DNA from: DASRDE01 sp035938175
GTDB taxonomy: Bacteria; Vulcanimicrobiota; Vulcanimicrobiia; Vulcanimicrobiales; Vulcanimicrobiaceae
DNA: 64,000 nucleotides
Assembly: GCA_035938175.1 (NCBI GenBank)
Contig: DASZHD010000030.1
Coordinates: 1 to 64,000 of the forward strand
Direction of reading: 5' to 3'
Shown here: in pieces, positions 53,248-60,866 of the stretch
How the letters are laid out: each line of letters opens with the position of its first letter
Position numbering within the stretch: position 1 is the stretch's first letter
Translations under genes and position numbers: made by a program
The notes under the pieces: model-generated
Told to the model about the DNA's origin: nothing
Seen by the model: only the letters and a program-made list of their open reading frames with translations
Database searches by the model: none

Positions 53248-53376
53248 TCAGGGGCGGCGGCTGTAGTCGGCCAGGATGCGGTCTTCGATCTCCTCGATCG
53301 ACGGCCGGCGCCCTACGAACGCCAGCGCGATGGTGACGGCGACGATAACTGCCAGTGAAATCCAGCCATAAAGCAT
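53248..53376 (-). CDS. Small membrane protein, 42 residues
   Basis: A short frame of 42 residues with an N-terminal hydrophobic span (MLYGWISLAVIVAVTIALAF) and a charged C-terminal tail (VGRRPSIEEIEDRILADYSR). This predicts one membrane helix with a cytoplasmic acidic tail. GAGG is found about eleven bases before the ATG. It lies 91 bases upstream of the four-repeat protein on the same strand and 106 bases downstream of the second 33-base element; a hairpin stands between. A protein-like hydrophobic/charged pattern and position in the operon support it. It is too short to assign a family. Confidence 0.55.
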   Translation of the reverse strand: MLYGWISLAVIVAVTIALAFVGRRPSIEEIEDRILADYSRRP

Positions 53377-53419
53377 TGAATAACGGCCTCATCGGTGCGG
53401 TTTGCGCGGAATTTTGCAG

Positions 53420-53451
53420 AACCGCGGCGTCCGGAGCAGAACGCCGCGGTT
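53420..53451. promoter_or_regulatory. Eleven-base inverted repeat in the leader of the small membrane protein gene
   Basis: AACCGCGGCGT (53420-53430) is repeated inverted at 53441-53451 with a ten-base spacer. It lies between the 33-base element and the small ORF. It may be a leader hairpin in the mRNA or a binding site for a dimeric protein. No T-run follows, so it is not a clear terminator. Confidence 0.5.
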
Positions 53452-53481
53452 CACGGTTAGTATGGCGCACCGGACCGCCGG

Positions 53482-53514
53482 CCAACACCGATACCCGGAT
53501 AAGTTAGACGTATA
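53482..53514 (-). promoter_or_regulatory. Promoter/operator-like element, copy 2
   Basis: 27 of 33 bases match the element at the HTH-ATPase start codon, including CCAACACC and the CGGATAAGTTA core; the 13-base period is kept. It lies upstream of the small membrane protein and the four-repeat exported protein (both minus strand) and 43 bases downstream of the SIMPL-like gene stop. The -10 hexamer of copy 1 is not conserved, so the shared part is better read as a regulator site. Confidence 0.55.
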
Positions 53515-53557
53515 AGTTAGCGCGGGGGAAGTGGGGCCGTAGAGCACAGATTCCCGC

Positions 53558-55057
53558 TCAGTATCCGGCGATGACCGTAGCCGTGACAGCGGAGCCTGGC
53601 GGATCGCTTGACGGCGACCACGTCTCTATCGGACCGATTTCGTTCGCCGCAGGAACGATAGTGCAGGCGATGTTCGTCGTGCTGGCGTCGAGCTGTTCGA
53701 GATAGCGAATGCGCTTCTGTCCGAGTTTCGCAATGGCGCTGCGCGTTGCATCGTAAAGCGCGCCATCAAGCGGCGAGTGACAATTATCAGATGCAAACGC
53801 GTAGCGCCATCCCGCCGTGGCATTGGTTGCGTGCGGGCTGTTCGCAACAAACCTTTGCACGGATTGAACGTCCCTCTCCAGCGCCGCCGTCGATTCCGCC
53901 TTTAACATGATTGTCGGCTGCAGCAACCCGACGCCTTGGCCCACATACATCAGGTTGCGTGCATACGGGGAATTCTTCAAAATCGCATACGCTTCATCTG
54001 GGAGTTGGATCGACACGATATCTGCGCGCAGCGAGTTGAGGACCATCACGTTGCCGTCGCTTCGTAGCCCGTTCGCAACGAAAGGCAAAATATCGCGCCG
54101 TTGATGCGAAAAGGCATTGTAGTCGCGCCCGTTATCATACGAAACACCGTGACCGTTCGGCGGTGCCACAAGACGCCACGCCGCACTCAGTCGCCGAATG
54201 ACGGTCGCCTCACCGGGAATTGTCATGTCGACGCGATTTATGCCGGTGTTCGTGTACCCCGGTTGGATCAAACCGGCAGCCTCGCGCATTGACGGCTCAA
54301 CGCCGGACCCGCACACGGCGTCGATGACGCCCCCACCCGCATCGACAACCCCGAGGACCGGGCCAAGGCGATTGGCAGCGGCTCGCGCCATCACGAGCGC
54401 CCGGCGGTGCGCGTCTTGCAGTGCGGCCTCGCTGAGTGATTCATATGCCGCAGTACAGTCGCGAATGAAACCGGTTTCGAAATAGCCGACGGGCTCGCGA
54501 AAAAGCTGCGAGCGCTCGACGATTTGCACGATGTGGCGCACGCGCTCTTCCGAAAAGGGTCGTACGCGTACCAGTAAGTTGTTAATAGTCCGCGTGCTGG
54601 TCATGTCCGTTCGGGAAATCCCGGCGTTCTCCAGCGCGAAGGCTGCCGCCAGCGCGTCATCGACGCGCAGCGCAACGAACAAATCATCTATGGGCACGTG
54701 CGCTAGGATCGTGCTTGTCGCCGCCGCAAACGGAATGCTTTCGGGCACTTCGAAGCCGGTTTGGATCTTGGGTGTGCCGTTTATGCGATCGAAGTCGTTG
54801 TAGTCCAGGATCTCCGCAGAGCGTACCGGCTTTGGCGCCGTCGGCCCATCGAACGTTGCGGCAAATTTGCACTGCCACTGCACGGCTGCGAACCCGAGCG
54901 ACGAGGCGTCGCTACGGAGAAGCCGCTGCCCGTCGGTGCATTGATCGTAGTCAACGTTTTGGAGCACAGCCTGTGGAGCAGTGCCGGAAAGCACCGGAAT
55001 GTGCCAAAGCGACATAATTGCCAGCGACAACGCCGCCATCCCTTGCAGTATGCGCAT
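53558..55057 (-). CDS. Exported protein with SIMPL-like (DUF541) domains
   Basis: 499-residue exported protein; signal peptide about 1-25. Residues about 120-260 resemble a SIMPL/DUF541 module: an ATSTILAHVPIDDLFVAL strand region, then ALQDAHRRALVMARAAANRL followed by GPVLGVVDAGG, which is the closing helix-strand of that domain. The C-terminal half repeats a similar arrangement (GEATVIRRLSAAWRL; GALYDATRSAIAKLGQKRIR; end SAVTATVIAGY), so it may be a tandem of two. SIMPL proteins are periplasmic with roles in oxidative stress or signalling complexes, but no activity is known. It lies between a lipoprotein gene and the small membrane protein on the same strand. The assignment is by pattern only. 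Confidence 0.6.
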   Translation of the reverse strand: MRILQGMAALSLAIMSLWHIPVLSGTAPQAVLQNVDYDQCTDGQRLLRSDASSLGFAAVQWQCKFAATFDGPTAPKPVRSAEILDYNDFDRINGTPKIQTGFEVPESIPFAAATSTILAHVPIDDLFVALRVDDALAAAFALENAGISRTDMTSTRTINNLLVRVRPFSEERVRHIVQIVERSQLFREPVGYFETGFIRDCTAAYESLSEAALQDAHRRALVMARAAANRLGPVLGVVDAGGGVIDAVCGSGVEPSMREAAGLIQPGYTNTGINRVDMTIPGEATVIRRLSAAWRLVAPPNGHGVSYDNGRDYNAFSHQRRDILPFVANGLRSDGNVMVLNSLRADIVSIQLPDEAYAILKNSPYARNLMYVGQGVGLLQPTIMLKAESTAALERDVQSVQRFVANSPHATNATAGWRYAFASDNCHSPLDGALYDATRSAIAKLGQKRIRYLEQLDASTTNIACTIVPAANEIGPIETWSPSSDPPGSAVTATVIAGY

Positions 55058-55127
55058 GATGTGCTAGCGATTCGGTGCTCACGTGCGTGACGCCCTACGC
55101 GCTTCGGTCCGGCGAGGGAGTAAACGG

Positions 55128-55625
55128 CTACTTCACGGTAAGCGTAAAAATGGCCGAGTGTGTTCTCCCGTGACAGCAGTCCCCCGAAACAACTTTACCT
55201 TGAATCGTAATCGTGTACGTCGTCTTCAAGGTGTTCGGTGTTGCTCCAAACGTGATGTAATCCGCTGCCGTCGAGTTTGCGTCCAGCGGAATGTCGTAGC
55301 GCGGCTCATAGATGCTGAGTCCATCGTTCTGCTGCGTCGGCGGCGACACACTGTGGACGCCGACGTTTATCGATCCGCTCAGGCCGCAAACACTCGTTAG
55401 CTTCACTGTTACCCGGACGCTCTGGTTACTGGTAATGATCGCGTGACTCGGCGTGAGGTTTAGGGAAAAATCCGGCTGACACGCCAATCTTTCGCTGCTG
55501 AGCGGCCGCGTGCGCGCTGAAATTTGTGTCATCGAAGAGGTGGCGGCTGAATTGCAGCCGACCGTCTGAAGTAAAGCGAGCACAACGATCGACTTCAACA
55601 CTGCGCGATTTTTGAACATGTTCAA
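55128..55625 (-). CDS. Small lipoprotein with Ig-like fold
   Basis: 165-residue lipoprotein; the signal peptide ends in the lipobox TVGC (about residue 24). The mature part has FSLNLTPSHAIITSNQSVRV and TYTITIQGKVVSG, alternating strands as in Ig-like or BACON-type beta-sandwiches, and several Cys pairs (CGLSG, GDCCHG). AGGAGG stands four bases before a TTG (55625) and ten before an ATG (55619), so either may be the start. The family is not recognised. It lies 70 bases upstream of the SIMPL-like gene on the same strand and may be its operon partner. Confidence 0.7.
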   Translation of the reverse strand: MNMFKNRAVLKSIVVLALLQTVGCNSAATSSMTQISARTRPLSSERLACQPDFSLNLTPSHAIITSNQSVRVTVKLTSVCGLSGSINVGVHSVSPPTQQNDGLSIYEPRYDIPLDANSTAADYITFGATPNTLKTTYTITIQGKVVSGDCCHGRTHSAIFTLTVK

Positions 55626-56748
55626 TTAGCCTCCTATCTGCAGCAGATGATGTGTCGAACACGTGAAGGATCTCTGAATCTCGAGCGATCGCGCGATCTC
55701 GTGCGATAAAAAATCAAAATAAGTCAAAGGACGAATAGCGTTGGATCTAGTGTCTCGCACTCGTGCAAGACTGCTCGCAATGGGCAGCCCTTAGCGGCGC
55801 TGCTGAGCGTATGTACGCGAACGCAATAGCGCAACCGGAGGGGGCTGCTTAGCCGGCCACGCAGGGATGCAGACGGGAAATGGCCCAAACAGCGATCCGA
55901 ACATCGGTACGACGGCATTCTCTCGCGGAGAAGCTTGGCCCGATTAAACGCACTGATGAAGCAAGAATTACCGGGATTATGGGAGAGTACAGGTTGCAAA
56001 CCTTCGTGGAGCTGAATTCGTCCACGCCCGTCCAGTGTTGATGCAATAAGAAGAGGGCAGCTACGCTACGACCGTCCCCGAAGTTCTGAGGAAGTCCAGG
56101 ACGCTCGATTCCCTGAGCAACATTTTGTGCAACAAGGTGGAGCATCGTTGCCACCGGCTTTACATTGCCCTTCGCGCCCGAGGAGTAGACGCTTACGGCG
56201 CCTGCGTTCACGACAGAGAGCCGTAGCGGTAGTGCATTGGCGTTCGATGCGCTTCGCGCTATGGCGACGCTGGCAGGCACCACGCTACCGCGAACCTCTT
56301 TCTATACCACCGCTGCATCCTGAAAAGCGACGTCATGCCGAGAGCTACGATCAATCCGGTAAACGACCGTATCAGCATGCGACGCCTACTTTCGAAGCGA
56401 GGTACCAAATGCGAGGCGCCGCAAGCGCAACGTTTACGCAACCGTCCGCAACGCGTCCCCGACGGCGAGATTTGGGCTCGGCGACTCGACCTGTTCGAGA
56501 TTCTCGAGAAACGGCATCCACTGCGCCGATTGCAACTGTGTTTTGTTCTGAAATGAGAAAGCTGGGCTTACTCGCTTATGCAATATTGCGTGCAACATTC
56601 GCGAAGACCTTAAAGCAATCCACAAATGCTCTTCGCGCGCTACAGTAGACGTTTGCGAGAATCGTCGCACCCGTAAGAGTTGATTCGGATCGAGGTTTGG
56701 ATGCAGGGGCTTCCAAGGTTGCGTGGGCTTGTTACGGAACAAAACTAT
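55626..56748. other. Gene-poor stretch with no supported gene
   Basis: About 1.1 kb with lower GC than the surroundings. Several short open frames exist on both strands (for example a 144-codon frame at 55849-56283 minus and a 102-codon frame at 56434-56742 minus). None has a clear ribosome site, recognisable domain or convincing composition. The sequence ATGGGAGAGTAC at 55979-55990 repeats the first ten bases of tRNA-Sec and two before it. The region could hold decayed genes. The 3' part must contain the promoter of the cytochrome gene and the 5' part that of the lipoprotein gene. Confidence 0.5.
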
Positions 56749-57639
56749 ATGGTCGTATTAAAGTGGACCTTGCGTGCGCTTGGCGGCTTGTTTTTGCTTT
56801 TTGCCTTTGTCGCACTCGGACTTTATGTTCACGGTCAGCAGGTCGTTAACGAACGTCTCATTCCTCAGAGGAATCTGGCTGAGAATCTGGCCGCCGGCGA
56901 CGCACGTCGCGGAGCGCACTGGGCAACTGTTGTTGGCTGCTCCGGTTGTCACGGCGCGAAATTGGGCGGGAATACCTTAATAAATAGCGGCATGCTCGCA
57001 GTCCTCTATGCTCCCAACCTCACCCGAGGCAACGGTGGAGTCGGCGCAACGTTCAGCGATGCCGATTGGATTCGTGCACTGCGCTTCGGGATCGCGCCCG
57101 GCGGGCGCAAACTGCTTATTATGCCGTCGCGTAATTTCGCAGAATTTAGTAATCACGATCTAGCCGATACGGTAGCTTTTATCAAGAGCGTTCCGCCAGT
57201 GAATAACGTTACGCCCGCATTGCGAGTCGGGCCCCTTGGGTACCTAATCGTTGGGGCGGGTCAAATCAACTTTGATGCCGACGAAATTCGACGCGATCAT
57301 CCTACTCCTAGCTCAGTGCCCGCGGCAGTTTCAGCTGCGTACGGACATTACTTGGTTCGAGTCGTCGGCTGCATCGGCTGCCATGGGGCAAGTCTTTCGG
57401 GCGGTCAATCAGTTGGACCGGGCGGACCGCCGGCGCAAAACCTCACTACTGCTGGCGATCTCGGGCGCTGGACGTTCGCGCAATTTAGAACAACGCTGCG
57501 GTCTGGCCGCCGTCCCGACGGGACTCACCTTGCGTCTTCGATGCCATGGGCCGAAATCGGGCAAATGAGCGACAATGAACTGCAAGCGATCTATCTCTAC
57601 CTGAAGATGATACCAGCGATGCCCACCGGAAAAGGTTGA
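56749..57639 (+). CDS. Membrane-anchored diheme cytochrome c
   Basis: 296-residue protein starting at the ATG 56749. One N-terminal membrane anchor (about 4-28) is followed by two cytochrome c domains with heme sites CSGCH (64-68) and CIGCH (208-212). Likely axial methionines are in LLIMPSR (about 125) and SSMPWAEIG near the end. The first domain ends ADTVAFIKSVPPV, the second LQAIYLYLKMIPA, both normal closing helices. It would sit on the outer face of the inner membrane and pass electrons between a dehydrogenase and an oxidase. Such proteins often serve alcohol or sugar dehydrogenases; the GMC enzyme at 44352 is a candidate partner but 11 kb away. Upstream in-frame ATGs at 56680 and 56701 are less likely. 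Confidence 0.87.
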   Translation: MVVLKWTLRALGGLFLLFAFVALGLYVHGQQVVNERLIPQRNLAENLAAGDARRGAHWATVVGCSGCHGAKLGGNTLINSGMLAVLYAPNLTRGNGGVGATFSDADWIRALRFGIAPGGRKLLIMPSRNFAEFSNHDLADTVAFIKSVPPVNNVTPALRVGPLGYLIVGAGQINFDADEIRRDHPTPSSVPAAVSAAYGHYLVRVVGCIGCHGASLSGGQSVGPGGPPAQNLTTAGDLGRWTFAQFRTTLRSGRRPDGTHLASSMPWAEIGQMSDNELQAIYLYLKMIPAMPTGKG

Positions 57640-57857
57640 GGTCGCGTAAATAGTATTGACGCTTGAAAAGCGCGCTCCAAGCCGACGTAATGTCTGTCGT
57701 TGCCATCACGCAAGCTCGCGAAGTTCAAGCAACCTAGTAGGGCGTCGCGCTGAGGACTGTGTGCGTGTTTGCGAACCGCATATGCAGCAGGACCGCAACA
57801 TCTTTGGTGGCATTCACCGAAAAATCCCGTTGCAATAAGGCGTCGCGGCAGGCTCAT

Positions 57858-57951
57858 GGGAGAGTACGGGTCTGGTGGCCCGCACGGTCTTCAAAACCGC
57901 TGAGGCCGGGGCAACTCGGCTGGTAGGTTCGATTCCTACACTTTCCCGCCA
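57858..57951 (+). tRNA. selC: tRNA-Sec (anticodon UCA)
   Basis: 94 bases with all marks of a bacterial selenocysteine tRNA. The eight-base acceptor stem (GGGAGAGT at 57858-57865 with ACTTTCCC at 57940-57947) has one G-U pair. A six-base D-stem closes a four-base loop (CGGGTC, TGGT, GGCCCG). The anticodon loop CTTCAAA carries TCA at 57891-57893. A long variable arm follows, and the T-arm is TAGG-TTCGATT-CCTA. The discriminator is G, and CCA is encoded. It is the partner of selA and selB at 28125-31366, which lie 26 kb away. It stands alone between a cytochrome gene and a phosphoesterase. Confidence 0.95.
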
Positions 57952-58156
57952 ATTGCGCGTTTTCCGTGATTTCACGCGTTCAGCAGGCATACTTCATAGC
58001 ACAACCGCTCGCTCGCACAGCCTCCCGTTGCGCGGAGCGTAGTACTTTCTTACCACGCCTCCTTATAGCCAACGGGTTAGAATAAAATACTTGCCGGAAC
58101 GCTTTACAGTTGGCGGTAGCAGCCGCCGTTTCCGGGACGCCCGGTCAGAGGAGCGC

Positions 58157-59566
58157 ATGCTGGACTTTTCACCATATCTCAAACGAGTGAGCTCGGTCGC
58201 GGTCCTCATCGCGGCGGTTGTCGCGTGTTCCGGACCGAAGACCGGGGCGCTCCCTCAATCGGCGGTGAAAAGCGGCGAAAATTTGCGCCTGCGCGCGCTT
58301 TCGTCACCCAATCCGATCAAGCACGTCGTGATTCTCATCATGGAGAATCGCAGTGTCGACAATCTCTTCAACGGCTTTCCGAACGCCGACACCGTGACGA
58401 GCGGACAAGATTCACAGGGGAACACGGTGCCGCTCCATCAGGTTTCATTGACCGCCCCGTACGACTTGTTGCACTCGCACAAAGCCTTCGAAACCGAGTA
58501 CAACAACGGGTCGATGAACGGCTTCGATCTGGAAACGTATCACCTAGTTCATCCGTCGCCGTCGCCCTCTCCGCTTGTAGATGCGGCTTACGGAATCGTA
58601 CCGCAAAGCGAAGTGCAGCCAGATTGGACGATAGCGGAGCAGTACGCATTCGCGGATAGGATGTTCCAAACGAACTCCGGCCCAAGTTTTCCGGCGCATC
58701 AGTATCTGATATCGGGAACGTCGGCGACCGGCAAGATCGCCGGCTATTCGGCAATGGAAAATCCAAATGCCGTCTTCTACGATGCGAACATCGGAGGATG
58801 CGACTCCAAAAGCGGCACGAGCGTCAGGCTCATTAACCCGTCGACGAACGATCAGTCAAAGTGGACGTTTCCGTGTTTCGACCACACGACGCTCATGGAT
58901 TTGCTCGACGCCCAGAGCGTTACGTGGAAGTATTACTCGAACGTGCAATTTGCGGGTCTTTGGAACGCCCCCGATGCCATCAAGCATCTGCGGTACAATC
59001 CGAACTACAAGACCTACGACGTGGCCCCCGCAGACAAAACGTTCTTTGCGGATGTGACCGCGGGATCGCTCCCGGCGGTCTCGTGGGTCATCCCCTCGTC
59101 TTGGGAGTCGGATCACGCCGGAGTCTCCGGCAAGTACGGGCCGGCGTTCGTGGCCAAAGTGGTGAATGCGATAGGGCTCTCGCCGTACTGGAGCAACACT
59201 GCAATATTTATCACGTGGGACGATTGGGGCGGCTGGTACGATCACGTTCCACCGCCGCAATACAACTACTACGAACTCGGTATGCGCGTACCGCTCATCG
59301 CGGTCTCGCCGTATGCGCTCCCCGGCTACGTGTCCCACACGCAGCACGAATTTGGAAGTATCTTGAACTTCGTCGAGGAAACGTTCAATATCCCGTGCGC
59401 GCAGCCGCCGCCGAATTGCGGAGCCCTGGGTTATACCGACATGCGTGCCGACGATTTGGGAGACATGTTCAATTTCTCGCAAACGCCGATTCCGTTCAAA
59501 CAAATCCCGGCGCAGCGAGTGCCCGACGGCATCTTATCGAACGATCAGAATCCGGACAACGATTAG
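58157..59566 (+). CDS. Lipoprotein phosphoesterase (PF04185), single-domain paralogue
   Basis: 469-residue lipoprotein; the ATG at 58157 follows GAGGAG, and the lipobox is VVAC. The whole protein is a PF04185 phosphoesterase: HVVILIMENRSVDNLFNGFP near residue 55, FPAHQYLISGTS, SWVIPSSWESDHAG and FITWDDWGGWYDHV, then RVPLIAVSPYALPGYVSHT. The paralogue at 45911 has an extra carbohydrate-binding-like domain. The family covers phospholipases C and acid phosphatases. Metal residues are conserved (ENR, DDW, DH). It stands alone after tRNA-Sec and is convergent with the broken DUF1269 gene. An AT-rich TTAGAATAAAATAC at about 58076 may be part of its promoter. Confidence 0.9.
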   Translation: MLDFSPYLKRVSSVAVLIAAVVACSGPKTGALPQSAVKSGENLRLRALSSPNPIKHVVILIMENRSVDNLFNGFPNADTVTSGQDSQGNTVPLHQVSLTAPYDLLHSHKAFETEYNNGSMNGFDLETYHLVHPSPSPSPLVDAAYGIVPQSEVQPDWTIAEQYAFADRMFQTNSGPSFPAHQYLISGTSATGKIAGYSAMENPNAVFYDANIGGCDSKSGTSVRLINPSTNDQSKWTFPCFDHTTLMDLLDAQSVTWKYYSNVQFAGLWNAPDAIKHLRYNPNYKTYDVAPADKTFFADVTAGSLPAVSWVIPSSWESDHAGVSGKYGPAFVAKVVNAIGLSPYWSNTAIFITWDDWGGWYDHVPPPQYNYYELGMRVPLIAVSPYALPGYVSHTQHEFGSILNFVEETFNIPCAQPPPNCGALGYTDMRADDLGDMFNFSQTPIPFKQIPAQRVPDGILSNDQNPDND

Positions 59567-59677
59567 CGCGAGCCTTCGTCGCAACCCATCATCAAGAAGA
59601 ATATGGCGCAGCGTACCTCACTCGCGCCCCAAACGGGTCACAAGCAAAGTACGCCGCACCAAGCTGTTAGCAGTCTT

Positions 59678-59904
59678 TTATCGGGCGTAAGACATCGAGA
59701 GTTCGGCAAAATCCGGATCGTAGTCGTACGGATAGAGATACTCGTACGGATGATCGTCGTCGCCGAAGAACGTGGTTTTTCGGACATCCGAAACTTTACG
59801 TCTATAAACGACGCCGCCCCAACGATGCATCTCGGTGTCGATCGGCGTCGTCCAGTCTTCGGAAACGTCCGCTACCAGCGCCGACTGCCCCGGCCGTAAC
59901 GAAA
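59678..59904 (-). pseudogene. Displaced 3' part of DUF1269 gene (-1 frame)
   Basis: Continuation of the gene at 59872-60279 in the -1 frame. Read on the minus strand after the T5 run at 59906-59902, the frame gives SLRPGQSALVADVSED and then GVVYRRKVSDVRKTTFFGDD, ending at a TAA at 59678-59680. The intact paralogue at 60867 has NPGQSAIVAEVSED, GVVYRRSVAAVRRASFLGDD and an HPYDHEPKF tail in the same place. So the homology crosses the frame change exactly. An indel of one T in the gene, an assembly error or a programmed -1 shift would all explain it. Confidence 0.8.
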
Positions 59905-60279
59905 AATCGCTTCGTACGCGGCCTCGTCACGCTCCATCGCCTTTCCACCTTCGGCTAACAGTCCGGCACCGCTACCTGCGGCAGCACCCAGGCCTGCAGC
60001 ACTTCCGGCTGCGATCGTCGATGCGCCCGCAATGCCCATCGCGCTTCCGACGGGACCGGCGATGGCACCGAGAAGTGCGCCGATTCCCGCGCCCAGAATT
60101 GTTCGCATTCCGAGCTCGGTTTTTTGCGTTGCAACGTCCAGATGTCCGCGCCGATCGCGATGGACTACAGCAGCGCCGTGCACTGTAACGTCTCCGCGGT
60201 CGTTCATTTTCCAAAGCGCATGGAGAGCCTCGGAAGCGTCGTCATCGCTATCGAACACCACTGTCACGTAGTTGTTCAT
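59872..60279 (-). CDS. DUF1269 family protein, frameshifted near the C-terminus
   Basis: 135 residues as read. It starts NNYVTVVFDSDDDASEALHA, followed by DRGDVTVHGAAVVHRDRRGH, then a glycine-zipper membrane-like stretch (GAGIGALLGAIAGPVGSAMG). This is the DUF1269 pattern, as in the intact paralogue at 60867. In the present frame the protein ends in YGRGSRRW and a TAG at 59872, but the family continues with PGQSAL(V), which is found here in the -1 frame after a T5 run. The coiled-coil gene lies 14 bases upstream on the same strand. The full product would be about 200 residues. DUF1269 proteins are membrane-associated and of unknown role, often stress-induced. Confidence 0.85.
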   Translation of the reverse strand: MNNYVTVVFDSDDDASEALHALWKMNDRGDVTVHGAAVVHRDRRGHLDVATQKTELGMRTILGAGIGALLGAIAGPVGSAMGIAGASTIAAGSAAGLGAAAGSGAGLLAEGGKAMERDEAAYEAIFRYGRGSRRW

Positions 60280-60293
60280 AAATCGATCCTCTC

Positions 60294-60686
60294 TTAAACC
60301 AGCTGCTTTGCGGCTTTGGAACGCTGGGCGGCTATGCCGTGGCTGATGTTCTGAAGGGAATCGCGCACGTGCTGGACCGTCTCTTGCTGACGCGCGCGCA
60401 GGTCGGCGCCTTTCGCCTCCGCTGTTTTGCGTGCTGAAGCTGCAGCTGACTCGAGTGACGATGCGGCATTCGCAAAACGCGCAGCGGCTTCGCTCTGCCC
60501 CGTCCGCGCTTGCTCGCGCAACGAAGATGCCAACTCTTGTGCCTTGGCCGTTGCATCCTCGTACGACTTGCGCATCGCCGGTTCGGCTTTTGTACGCGCC
60601 TCGTCCAGTGTCCGATGCAGCTCGCTCGCCTGCTTGCGAATCTTGTCTACAACGGGATTCGTTTTTATCGTTTCGGTTTTACTCAT
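60294..60686 (-). CDS. Alanine-rich coiled-coil protein
   Basis: 130-residue, highly helical and charged protein (KIRKQASELHRTLDEARTKA, then QELASSLREQARTGQSEAAA and ARQQETVQHVRDSLQNISHG). It has no membrane segment. It looks like the phasin/apolipoprotein-like amphipathic helix proteins of stress operons, but no family can be named. AGGAGAA precedes the ATG by about ten bases. It is followed after 14 bases by the frameshifted DUF1269 gene. Divergent from the second DUF1269 gene; the 180-base gap must hold both promoters. Confidence 0.75.
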   Translation of the reverse strand: MSKTETIKTNPVVDKIRKQASELHRTLDEARTKAEPAMRKSYEDATAKAQELASSLREQARTGQSEAAARFANAASSLESAAASARKTAEAKGADLRARQQETVQHVRDSLQNISHGIAAQRSKAAKQLV

Positions 60687-60752
60687 TGACTAAGTTCTCC
60701 TAAATGCCGGCAATTACGTAGCCATGATAGGCGCTTGTGAACGGCCCAGAAA

Positions 60753-60771
60753 GGGAGTAGCACTCACTCCC
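60753..60771. promoter_or_regulatory. Short inverted repeat in the divergent DUF1269 promoter region
   Basis: GGGAGT (60753-60758) and ACTCCC (60766-60771) with a seven-base spacer stand between the coiled-coil gene and the second DUF1269 gene. Position between two divergent starts makes an operator possible. The repeat is short, so chance is not excluded. Confidence 0.3.
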
Positions 60772-60866
60772 AAACGCGCACCGGGCTGTGTTAGCATCGC
60801 AGCACTATAGGGACGCCGCGGCGGCCGGCAACGTTCGCCGCCGATTCTGGCTGGTCCGGAGCTCAT

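Noticed and set aside
55849..56283. A 144-codon minus-strand frame in the gene-poor stretch
   Set aside because: Composition is partly protein-like, but there is no ribosome site, no domain and no neighbour coupling. I could not support it as a gene, only mention it as possible decayed sequence.
55785..57800. Weak similarity between about 55795-55840 and 57745-57795
   Set aside because: A stretch around GCGCTG...GCGAAC is alike by eye, but needs gaps and is about 65% identical; it could be chance. A self dot-plot would decide.
55979..57951. Reading the 12-base repeat of the tRNA-Sec 5' end as attachment sites of an integrated element
   Set aside because: No integrase gene lies between; the repeat is short and at the wrong end of the tRNA.
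59902..59907. Programmed -1 frameshifting as the explanation for the DUF1269 gene
   Set aside because: Not excluded, but the run ATTTTTC is not a classic X-XXY-YYZ heptamer in the right frame, I see no obvious downstream pseudoknot, and the intact paralogue needs none. A one-base loss is simpler.
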